NCBI RefSeq assembly: GCF_033958435.1
Contig: NC_134138.1
Coordinates: 266,701,798-266,765,797 of the forward strand
Direction of reading: 5' to 3'
From: Carettochelys insculpta
Lineage: Eukaryota; Chordata; Testudines; Carettochelyidae
Length of the DNA stretch: 64,000 bases
Shown here: piece after piece, positions 11,101 through 23,100 of the stretch
Layout: each line of letters opens with the position of its first letter
Position numbering within the stretch: position 1 is the stretch's first letter
The notes under the pieces: generated by a model
What the model saw: the letters and a program-made list of their open reading frames with translations, nothing else
Told to the model about the DNA's origin: nothing
The model's database searches: none
Program-made: the position numbers and the translations under genes

Positions 11101-14100
11101 TAAAGAGCTTCAGTATGGACGGGCTATGAAATAAAATTTCCAGTAAATCGACTAAAAAGCATAAGCTTTAGTCTCAGACCACAAAGTAACCAGAAACTGG
11201 TGTTTGGGATGAAAAGCCAGGTAGCAGTGAGGCAGGAACTCCAATTGGAACAGCTGGTGAGAAGGGCTATCCGGACGATCAAAGGGATGGAGACCTGTGT
11301 TATGGGAGGAGATGAAAAGTGCTTGGCTTGTTTAACTCTGCAGAATGAAGGCTGAGGGGGGGTATGATTGCTTTCTAAATGCATCAGGGATAAATAATAG
11401 GGAGGATGAAGAGCTGTTTAAGCCAAAGGATAAACTTAGCCCAGGAACACATGGGTGTAAGCTGCTTATGTATAAATTTGGGCCAGAAATTAGAAGACGA
11501 TTTCCATCCATCAGAGGAGTGAGGTTCTGCAACAACCTACAGTAGAGGTAATGGGGGCAATCAACCTAACTGGTTTTACAGTAAAGCCTGGTAAATTTAT
11601 GAGTAGGATTATATGACAGGGTTGTCAGCAGTAGCCATAGGACAAGGAGGTGTGGCTGCCCCAGACCCCATGCTCTTTGGGGTCCCACAGCAGCTGACCC
11701 AGCTGCCCTATGGATGGGAGGTGGGAGGATTACCTGGGGCTGGGTCTCGGGAGTTGCATGTTATGGCGGCTGCAGCAGCAAAGGGTTGCATCCACCCCAC
11801 ACTCACTACGTCCTCTGAAAAATGGCAGAGCTGTGGGACATTTATCTTGAGGAGGCTTGGATAGAATTGCTCCACATTTGAGTGTATAACTGAGATCAAA
11901 GTTATTTTAAAAGGATATTTTCAGAAATTCTATGCTCCAGTGTCTGTGACTTTAGGGGTTTGAAGCCCAAATAGTCTTAAATAGATGTATTGTGTTAACC
12001 TTCATGGGGAAACACACATGCAATCAACTCTCTCCTTATTTACTGGTGCATAAAATGACTTCAGCTCCTTTTCAGGAGATAAAATATATCTGTTTAATAA
12101 ATGTTGCCACTGTCTTGTAAAGAAAATAGTTACTGCTAGCTCCTACAGGCATAAAAATTCAGTTGTAACAGGGGAATTTTAATGTCCCTATCGCGAAGAG
12201 GAAAATCTTAAAAGTTGAAGTATGCATCAACCAAATACACTGTTTTGTTTGAGCACATTTTCAGTGATAAAGGTTATTTCTCTGTTCCCTCTGTGCTGCA
12301 ACTATAGTAGCATGTTTTGAGAATCCTCTAGTATTTAATTACTGCTCTTAAAGGTACAAATCAGGGGAAAAATAAGTAGGTGAAATAAACAAAATATTCC
12401 TCAATGTGACATGTTTAATTCCTGCTTCAGATCCTTTTGCAGTAGGGTAAGTTTCTGGCCCCATTTCTTTCAATGAAATTTAGTCCTTTGACTTCAGTGG
12501 GGCCAACTTTTCACCCTACAGCTCTTCTAGCAATCTATTTGTCTGTGTCCTGAATTCAAAAGTAATTAAACTGCTTCTGCTGAAACTTTGCAGAGATTTC
12601 TGGCTTGGAGCATAAACCTGGAAAATGTCAGTCCAAATAGTTAAAGTTCGGCAAGGTTGTAAGCTAATTAAATGGACTAGCAATGAAAAGTATTAGATAG
12701 TGCTACCAATAGCTACAACTATCTGGATGGGCACTGCCTTAGAATACCATACATCAGTGGCATCAGACCTCTCCAGTCTGAGGGCCAAATGTATTGTTTC
12801 ACAAGGATCAAGGGGTCACAGTGAGTACTTTGGGGTTATTTTCTGTCTTGTTTCCCTTTGCACTTTTCAGGTGGTGAAAAGGGGACAGAAATCACCTACA
12901 GGTCTTTGCTGAAGGTTACCTTGCCATGGCGAGTGGTATCTGGTGGGAATACAGCTGGGATACCCAGGTTTTATGTCTCGCTTCCAGTGGTCCCTGGTGC
13001 GAAAGACATGTTGTGGGGAAGCAGTGAAGTGTCAGGATAGGGCTGTGCTCTGGATTTCCTCAGTTGGCATGTTGTCTCTTGTGTATTCCTGCCAGCTGGC
13101 ACAAGCTAGATTGGCTTTGGGAGCTGGTTCTTAGGTTTTCCTCCTCTGACCCTTCCTGGCGCTGCTTTCTTGGCCTGTGCTTTGCTAGATGTTCCCTACT
13201 GGATTAGACAGAGAAAGTCTATTTGCTAACCTGTTCCCCTTGAGACCTCCATTGCTTGTTACCTAATCAGGTTGTGGAGCAGCTAGAGCTACTCACTCCT
13301 CTCCTTGCAGTACAACACATGACCAGCATCGCATCTGAGCAGCTGCATCAGGGAAGGCACAGCAGCTGCTTGGAGACAGCTGAGGAGGATGCAGTGGTGC
13401 AGCTGATTCAGATTGTGTACATTTTAAAATTTCAGGACATGGCTAAGGTAACATTTTCAGTTCATAATCAAACACGTGCTTTCCTCACCACAGCCACTGG
13501 ACAACCTTCCCTAATATACTCAGTACCTCTGAACCCAGAATTTCCAAAGTGCTCTGCAAATTGCCCATAGAGATTGCTGTGATGTACATCCTCTGGGGGT
13601 ATCTATCCAAATGGCACCCTGAGAGGAGGTTACTCTGGTGGGGCAGAGCCATTATCGTAGAATACTAGAACGGGAAGGGACCTCGACGGGTTGTCCAGTC
13701 CCCTGCACTTAGGGCAGGAACCAAGCACCAGCTAGATGATCCTTAGTATGTGAAAGAAAGCAGGGAGCCAAACAGTGTAAAAATCTTAACTGAAACAAGC
13801 CATACCATGGGATTGCTGTGGATAGAAATTCTATGCTTGCCTAAAGACAGTGTAATTGTAGATGCCTGCCCAGGATGGTGACCCTGATTGTGAAATGCCA
13901 AGGGAAGTTAAAGAACATAAAAAAAGCAGACAGTACAATAATAATGGATGGCTTCAACCATTCTTCTATTGGCTAGGCAAATGTCACCTCAGGGCATGAT
14001 GCGGAGGTAAAATTTCACACCATAAACAAATACTTCTTGGAGCAGCTAGTCCTGGAACCCACAGGGAGAGAGGCAATTATTGATTTACACCTAAATGGAG

Positions 14101-17100
14101 AACAGGATTAGGTCCATATAGGTGAAGTGTTTTGTAATAGTGCCCATAAAGTAATTAAATTTAATATCCTTGGAGGGGGGATAGTACTAAAAACCTGCCA
14201 CAATAACGTTTAATTTTAAAAAGTAAAACTATACAAAACTGAGAATGCTTTTTATATGGAAATTGACAGGCACTGCCACAAGGTTTTAAATTCCTACATG
14301 TTGTTTTTAAGGCTCAGAGTAAATGCATATCACAAATCGAAAAAAGATAGTAAGGAGGCCAAAATGTTTCCATCGTTCAATAGAAGAGAAGTGGAGACCA
14401 GTAGAGGTAAAAAAAACATTTCAAGTCAGATCCTAGTAGGGGTAATGGGGAAGAGCACATACTTTGTTAGGTTAGATGTAGAAGTATAAAAATGCAGCCC
14501 AAGGCAGAACTTGAGAAGCAACTTGCTAAAAATAAAAAAACTAACAAGAATATTTTAAGTATGCTAAAACAGACAGCTAAGCCACTAAATGACAAATGTG
14601 TTAAAGGAGCACTCCTGGGAGACAATGTCATTGCAGAGAAGCTAAATGTAATCTTTGCATCAGTCTTCACTGGAGTTGATGTACACACCAGAGCTATCCT
14701 TTTTAGGTGACCAGGCTGAAATATTATCCCATACTTGGGTGTTAAGAGACATTTTAGAGCAAGTCACCAGGACCCAATGCTTATTTACCTAAGACTTCTG
14801 CAGTTACCCAAATATGGAATTGCAGAACTAATTTCATATTTGATCTATTACTGAAATCAATTTTTATACCAGATGACTGGAAAGTAGGTAAGGTAACAAC
14901 GATTTTTTTTAAAGGCCTCGAGTGTCCATCCTGGCAATTGAAGGCTCGTATACCTACATTCCGCTCTGTGCAAATTGGTAGAAACTGTACTACAGTACAG
15001 AATTGTCAGACCGATAGATAACTATGACTTAGTGTGTGAAGAGTCAACGTAGCCTCATCAGTCTACTAGAATTCTTTTCGGGGTGGGGGGGGGTCAGTGA
15101 GCAGGTGAACAAGGGTGATCCACTTCATAGGCTGTCCTGGGATTTTCAGAAAGTGTGACAAGATTTTTCACTAAGGGCTCATAAGGAAACTAAATAGTCA
15201 TGGGACAACAGGGCTGTCTTTTCATGAATTACTGTTGGCTGAAAGATGATAAACTAAAGGTAGCATTAAACTGTCAGTTTTCACAATGGAGGGAAGTAAA
15301 CAGTGGGGTCTCCCTAGAAACTGTACTGAGACCTGTGCTGTTCAGTATACTTTTTTATGATCTGAAAAAGGGTGAACAGGGAGGTGGCAAAATTTAGAGT
15401 TGACACAGAACTCTTGCAGATAGTTGTTACAGGCAGCTCTCAAAATTTGGTGACTGAGCAGGAAAATGACCAAAAAATTCACTGTTGAGAAGGACAAAGT
15501 AATGCACAATGGAGAAAAAATAATTCCAAATAATATATAATATAAAAATGGTGGGCTACCTATAACCACTCAGGAAAGATCTTGAAGTCACTGTGGCTGG
15601 TTCTCTGAAAACTTCAACTCAGGGATGTCTACTCTCGAGTATAGTTGATTTTAAGGGAGTTAGGTCAATTTTATAATATGGTCAATTTTAAGGGGGCCTA
15701 AGCTGGACTTTTGTATCCAGCTTTTTCATGAGGAGTAATGCCAAATTCAAATTTACAAGGTTGAATTAATGCTAGTGTAGACACAGCATTATTTAATCCA
15801 ATTTTATTGGCCTCCAGAAGTATCCCACAATGCCCCCAATGTGTCGATTCTGACCATTGCTCTCACCACCACTGCTCTTCAGGTGAGCTGGATGTTGGAA
15901 GCAGCCCAGGCTGTCCAGTTGCCCCCCCACACACACACACCACACAGCTGCTGGGGTCTCCAGTTGCCCTCTGCACCATGTGGCTGACTTGCCCCCCATG
16001 GCTGCCAGGTCAAAATGAAATGAATCAAAATAACACCATGAAAATGAAGCACTTCAACAATTCCAAAAAACAACTTTTCAATAGCCCCAATTTGAAACTT
16101 TTCAGGTTTTTATTTCTGCAGTTTACATTTCTGTGGACTAGCCTGTTAGCCTCCTAATGGCATGTGCCAGGGGCAAGCTCTGGAAAAGTGTCATGAGAAT
16201 GCATTTGGCAGTTTTTCAACAGGAATTGGGACAATGCATGCTAGGATGATGACATCAGATGCCCACAACCACTTGGGGTGCATTTTTTTCCCCCATAACA
16301 CACTGACACAGAAATCCAGAATGCAATGGGGGTGCAGGAACTGTGGGATAGGTACCCATAATGCACTGCTGACACAGTTGAAATTAGCAAAGGTAATGGG
16401 GACACACTGGCTGCGTCTACACTACGAAATTACTTTGACGTTAACTCCGAAGTAAAGGGCTACTTCAAAGTAGCCTGCAGAGCATCTACACACGTTTCTC
16501 CTTACTTCGAAGTCACTACTGCCCTACTTTGAAGTTTAACTTCGACGTAGGATGTGTGTAGACATTCTGCGCTCAGTACTTCAAATTAAGGGGTCCACTT
16601 TGGTGGTGCCCCCCCCCCGCCCCGCCCCAAGTACAGAAATGCTCTGACCAGCCCAGGAAGGGTTGTATGGTCCCTGCTGGCTGCCTGACAGGAACCAGCT
16701 CCCCAGCAACCCCAGACAGGTAGCTGAAAGCATACCACAAACAGGGGCAGCACGAGCTCCCACTCAGACTGCCCCTGTTTGATGCACCACCCAGCATCTG
16801 CACCCCTTGTCCACCATGGCAGCACGGCAGGACCCCCGTCCCCCCCGATAGCCCCAGACAACACCTCTGAAGGCTCTCAGTGCCCAGGCAAGGGGTGTGC
16901 CAGGAGGGGACCTTCCCGGACCAAGGTGGAGCTGAAGGACTTCCCTGCTCTGTGGGAGGAGGAGGTGATCCTTTGGCAAACTGGCACCCATCAGAGGAAT
17001 ACTGAGGCCTTTCACAGGCTGGCCAGGGGGCTCGCCACCCGAGGCCACCCCAGCCGCGCTGGGGACAGCGTCTAGATGAAGGTCAAGGAGCTGAGGCAGG

Positions 17101-20100
17101 CATACATGAAAACCTGGGATGCTGCTAGCCAGTCAGGAGCATCGCCTGTGCACTGCCCCCACTACAGGGAGCTGCGCAAGCTCCTGGGGCTGAGGGAGGC
17201 AGCCCCACCTGGAACACCTCATTGACACTGCTGATCCCCCCGGCGAACACCGATGAGGAGGCGGGCCCTTCCGGCACCATCAGCCCCCTGCACAGGGACT
17301 GGCCCACTGAGACTGAGAGCGATGCCAAGGGCTCCAGTCATGGGACCCTTGTCATTGTCCTCCCCTCTGGGACACCTAGCTGTGCCTTGTTCACCTGAGC
17401 CTCGCCCAAGCCCCTGGGAGGTTGCAGCCAGTACATATGGGGTGAGTGGGATGTCACAAACATCAGAGATGCCCCCCGCCGGCCAAAAAGCCCTACAGCC
17501 CACACACCTAGGGGCGGGAGAGAGAGAGCGAACATGGCCTGACCCTCACCAGGCAGGAACCTCTGGGCACCCGGGATCCCACAGGGCTCACGGGCCATTG
17601 GGCAGCAGGGGAGTGGGGTGGGGGCCAGTGGAGCAGGGTCCCCAGGCCCTCTGGGGTTGGGACCCAGCACTCATGGGCCACCTCCCGTCCCCTTCTGTCT
17701 CCACAGGTCCATCGCTGGGCAGCCGCCACAGCCCTTTGGAGCGGGCTGCAGCCGCAGGGGGATGGGAGGCCGCCCCGTCACCTCAGCCTTCGTCTCCCAC
17801 TCAGCTGCGGCCATGGCTGGGCCTCACGGAGACGATGCTCGAGGGATGAGGAGGCAGCCGCCAACCGGGCAGTTTTGCGGGAGATGATGGGTGCCCCGGT
17901 ACTGGCTGGTGATGGAGCGGGAGTTGTGGGTGTGGCTGGCCAGCAGTCTGGACATGGTGGCCCAGGCCTTGGCTGCCTGCCTCGCCAAGCCTTCTGCCTC
18001 ATCTCCAGCCTGACCCGCAGCCTCCTTTAGGCAGCCGCCGCTCCACGCCCCTCCCCCCCACACCCCCGCAGCCACCCCCCTGAAGGCGCCCACCACGTGG
18101 TGGGCCTGTCTCCAGTTGCCTTCATCGAGCTGGCTCGGTGGCTCCTGTCCAAAGTGGGCGCACCTGGCCCAGCCGCAGTGGCTCTCCCCCGCACACCCTG
18201 CAGAGGCTGAGCCTGCAGCACCCCCATCCATGCCTCCCTGTGGTCCTAGCCCCATCACAGCCCCGCAGGTGGTGCTGGGCAACTGAGCCTTCTCCCATCC
18301 CAGCCCCCCTCCAAGTTCAGTCTCCCCACCCAGTCCTCCCACCTCCCCTTCATGGAGCATTCCCCTTGTACATTGTAAATAGTTTGACACATTCTGTTTT
18401 GTTTTCCAAATACATTTATTCCCCAAAGTAAAGTGTAATATTTCTACCCTAACCCTGAGTCACTGATGTGTGGTCAGGGGGAGAGCGGGAGGGGTGGGGG
18501 AGTGGGCGGGCTGGTGGGGCAGAGTGCGGCTGGGTCAGGGCAGGCCCTGCTTAAAGACCTGGCACAAGGCCTCCCAGACCCTGACCCCATCCCTCTGGGC
18601 CTTGCGGTACGGGGCAGCAGGTGGCTGTTTGTACCTAGCCCCTGGGTCCGCGGCCCAGCCCTGGATGAAGGGCTCCTGCTTACCCTCCACAATCTTGTGG
18701 AGGGCACAGCAGATGGCGATCACTGTGGAGATGTTTGGGAGGCTGACATCCAGCCTCGTGAAGAGGTTGTGAAGCCTCCCCAACGCCCATTCTAGAGTGC
18801 CCCGGCAACAGTTGAGGCAGCCATTGAAGGTGTCCTGGGCTGGCGTGGTGCGTCTGGCATAGGGCTGCATGAGCCAGGGGTGTAGTGGGTACATGGCATT
18901 GGCCACGATGCAGGAGGGCATAGTGATGTCTCTGAGCAGGAGCCTCCTGCAGGGGCACATATGTGCCCTCCTGCATCTGGAATCCCACCCACGATTTCCA
19001 GAACACGTGAGCATCATGGGCCCTGCCCGGCCACCCTATGTACACATCCAGGAAACAGCCCCTCATGTCCACCAGGGCGTGGAGTACCACTGAGTGGTAC
19101 CCCTTCCTGTTAATGTAGGTGCCCCTTCTGTGGTCCAGACCCCGGATTGCCATGTATGTCCCGTCCAGGGTTGCAAAACAATTGAGGAAGCCCAAATCCG
19201 CGAACCCGGTGAGGGCGGCATCGAGGTCCCCCAGGGTTATGACGCATTGCAGGAGCACTGTGTTGATGGCTTGGCCAATTTGCGGGGCAGGGCCGGGGGG
19301 GAGTCAGACATGTCCATGAACACCAAACCGGGAGGCCCCCCCTTCCCCTTGCCCCCTCCCCACCAGGGGCCTCCTTTCCCTTGCCCAGTAGCCCCCTCCC
19401 CAGGGTGGGTCAGTGGTGGGGGCTGGACTTACCTTTATCAGCACCACTCCAACAGTGGCCTTGCTGACTCCAAATTGGTGGCTGATGGGCCAGTGGCTAT
19501 TGGGGGTGGCCAGACTCCATAGTGTGATGGCCACCCTCTTCCTCACCAGGAGCGCTGGCTGTGTCCAGTTGTCCTGGTGCTGGAGGACTGGGGCAAGCCA
19601 GTGGCAGAGGGCCTTGAATGTCTGGCGGGCCATCCTGAAGTTCCCCAGCCACTGCTCATTGTCCCAGTCCTCCAGCACTAGCCAGTCCCACTACACACTG
19701 CTGGTGGTGAAGGCCCACCAGAGCTGAATTGGGGGGCCTTGGGGAGGGGCAGCAGGGCCCTGGCCAGGGCCTGGTATTGAGGATGTGAGTGACGTAAGAA
19801 TAAATTTGAATATTGATTAGGCTAAGTCAGTCACACCAGAGCAATGGACTGGACTAAAACTAAGTCCTTTCCAATGCTCCCAGGATTTTACCCCGCGACC
19901 CTGCTCGCCGTCTACGGTGGGTCTAGTCACAACGGGGTTTCAGGGTGTGTGAACTGCGCTGCTGCGGTGTGTTTACCCAAGGAAGAAATACAGACAAGGT
20001 GTCAGGTTCAAACAGGGAGAAAGGGTTTACTTTATAACACAAAAGTATGGATTATGGTAAGCTAAGTAGCACAAGATATGTGGACCCTTGTTTTTCTGAA

Positions 20101-23100
20101 ATAAGCACAGGATTTGAATACTAATTGGCTTATAGCCTTAAACAATAGGTAACTGCTATAACAGCACTGCTATCTAACCCTTCAGCTACTTACTGCACTT
20201 CCGGGACGGGCCGTGCAGCCTTCGATGCGTGCTGTAAAATGGAAAGATTAACTTCAGAGCTGTATTGTATTTATTTATTTCTGGATCTTCCTGAGGTTCA
20301 CCAGGTCGCTCAACCCTTGGCCGACTACCGCGGGGAGCAGATCTTACTTAGAATAAGAATTTGCCTGCGCTAAGCTAGGTCAATTCTCTAGGTAAGTGGG
20401 TTGCCCTGCTGGCCAAGCAGGGGAGAGCCCAGTATATGTGGGGTTTCCTTCTGAGAGGTTATCCCCTTAGTTAAATGGTGGGGTTTTCCTAGTTAAAGGT
20501 TATCCCCTCAAAAATGGTACTGCCTATTTCGACCACCTTGTTATGGTAGCCCTTTATTGCAGACCTTCATTACCCTTAAAGGGTTACTAAGAACACCAGG
20601 GTTTTCCCTTTATAGGGTTATCCCCGACCGCTCTACCCTCCTAAATAGGGGGGAGCTTATAGCTCTGGATTATAATTATAAAGCAGTTTGCCTAACTACC
20701 CTTCTGTGTGCATGTAATAGTTTTAGGCTAGACCAATAGCATTGGCCTCCTGTGCCTTTACAAAGAGACAAGGGGTACAAAATATAAGACATAGATCATG
20801 GACTTGGGGAAGTCCCAATCCACTCTCTGTTACAAAACTATATAAAGCTATTCTTACATTAACTGCTCACCAAATTACTTATATTGACTTTAAACCCAGA
20901 CCACAAATACCTTCTTATTCCTGCTCTGTAATCCAGGCGCTGGGCCTGTAGTTCTCTTTGAGCTAGGAAGTTATGACCCTCACGGCGCGCTTGTACGGCA
21001 GCCGCATCAGGTCAGATAGTAAAGGAGGAAGAAAAAGAGAGCGAGGAGGAAAAACCGGCTTGGTTAACAAAAACCTCCTGTGTTTTTTAGGAACGACCAT
21101 GATATTTCAGACACCGGCCTGAGCTAGGGTCAGTGACTGGAAGGGCAGGGTCGCTGCTGCGGTTTCCCCGTGCAGGGCACCGTTATTTAGGCGGTGCAGT
21201 CTGCCAGGCAAACCCTCCGGATAAAAGAACCGGAGCCTTACTAGTGATTTTTTGCTCTTTGTAGACTGCAGCTCTTCTGGTCTTCTGGCTGGAACTCTTC
21301 TGTTCTTCGTCAGCCCACGGCGGCTAGCGAGCGATGACTGACACGCAGGTCAGCTTCGGCTCTTCCGCCAGCGATGTTCGGCTACAGGCTCAGTCCAGCT
21401 CTTAGCTCAGTCCTTTTCTGTAGTCTTCTTTCTTCTTCTGCTCTCCTCCGAGGTCTGGTCCGGAATGCCCCAAGCAGCGCTGCTCTCCTGAATATATGCA
21501 GCCTGGGTGGACCTGTTTGACAACTTCTGCCTGCTAGGTCCTCCTCAGTGCCACAATGTATCAAAGGGGCATTTGACTATTACATATGGATAAGGATTCT
21601 AAATTAACCAATCAGTTTGAAACCTTTCAAACCATAACTTCATACATATTCATAGCCCGCCGAATATTAATTGCAACTGTCATTCTCTAACTGTCATTTT
21701 CCAGCGGCCATTTTGTGTATCTAAACACCATTTTAACAGTAAATATATTTTTCAATTTATTTAATTTTGATGTGGTTTGTGAGGGAAATATGTCACCACT
21801 GCTGGTAAAGCAGATTATAAATTTTAAATGCTTAGCTTAAGGGCTGTTTGGTCAGGATGCAGGGCAACCACACAGACACCACGGCTCATGGACAGGGACA
21901 TATAAATCACCTCAGAAGAGGATTTTTCTACACCTGGAAGCAGGGTCCCAAGTGTGTGACCTGGCTGTGCCACTTGAATAGCAGGGTGACCAGCAGGGTG
22001 GCCAGGGTGGAGAGGAGATCCTTCTCGGGGAGTGTGTGGGTAGACATGTTGGTCTGCTTTTCTCCCCCGGCATGCGCTCTGCAGCTGTGTGCAGCCTGGC
22101 AGCCTTGAGCACATTCAGGGTGGGGGTGTTGGGAGGGGCCCTTTAAGGGGTTGACTGGCTGTGAGCCCAGAAGGGCTTGTTGGCCATGCGACCCCCTGCC
22201 TGCATCTTTTCTTGGCCCCTTACTTCGAAGTAAGGCCTATTGTGTGTAGCTGCTTTACTTCGACATAGGAAAGAGCCTACTTCGAAGAAGGGGGGTGGTT
22301 TTTGTGTGTAGACGCTCGACTTTGAAGTTGCGTACTCCGAAGGTATACTTCAAAGTAAGCAACTTTGAAGTTATTTTGTCGTGTAGACATGGCCACTATG
22401 TTGACTTTCTAAATGTGTGGACACTCACCATCAACTTTGTAAAATTTAGTGGTCTGAAGCCTGTGGTGGAAAAAAAAATGCTACAGGAGCTTTAAATGAC
22501 CACAAACAGGTGGGACTTCACTTCAGGTGTCTTCCAAAATATGTCACCTTTAGGAGGACCAGTCCCCCTAAAGATGTATTGGTGGAGGACGGCTGCCTGT
22601 GAAATTGTCAGCTGCATTCCATTTTCTGATCCTGTCTGATCCCAAGGAGAGGAATGACTTGTTCTGTTGTTAGTGGCAATTGAAAAATTCTTAGATCCTG
22701 TAATTTGCCTTAGTATTTATTTTGTAGCTGGCCAGGGGGTGATGCACATATGAATCAATGTAATGTAGCACAGTTTCGAGACTAATCCAAGAGATCAAGC
22801 TGCAGTGGAGGAGGTGGACTGCTTTTTCCTAAAGAATCTAGGAAGCATAATAATTATGGTCTGATTGTCAGAAAACAACCCCTGGGTCTATGGAGGGTTT
22901 TTTGCTGGTTAAAATGAATGTGGATGGGATAGGATCATCAAAGTTCAGCTCAGCTGAAAGCACATGTAGTTGGAATTCAGAAACTGGTCCTGTTAATGAT
23001 TCTGACGTTAGCAAGTTCAGTTTAAATGAGTCTCCTGCTGAAAAGTTGTGGGAATGCAGCCAGGTGATGGTAAGTGAAGAGACACAGGAGTGTCTGGGGA

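Larger units (their letters stand above)
16409..22394. mobile_element. Large two-gene Harbinger (PIF/Harbinger) DNA transposon, decayed
   Basis: The ends are GGCTGCGTCTACACTACG and the reverse complement of GGCCATGTCTACACGAC, with direct duplication ACT at 16406-16408 and 22395-22397. Both subterminal regions are packed with TTCGAAGTA-type repeats. Inside are a Myb/SANT-like gene (plus strand) and a DDE transposase (minus strand) arranged tail to tail, the usual two-gene layout of the superfamily. About 2 kb at 19772-21738 looks inserted. Both genes are broken, so this copy is not autonomous now. Its ends match the small foldback elements at 690, 30321, 35804, 48694, 50461 and 57163. Confidence 0.85.

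Noticed and set aside
17253..18431. Several long overlapping ORFs on both strands
   Set aside because: GC-rich interior and 3' part of the decayed Myb/SANT gene; no independent protein features.
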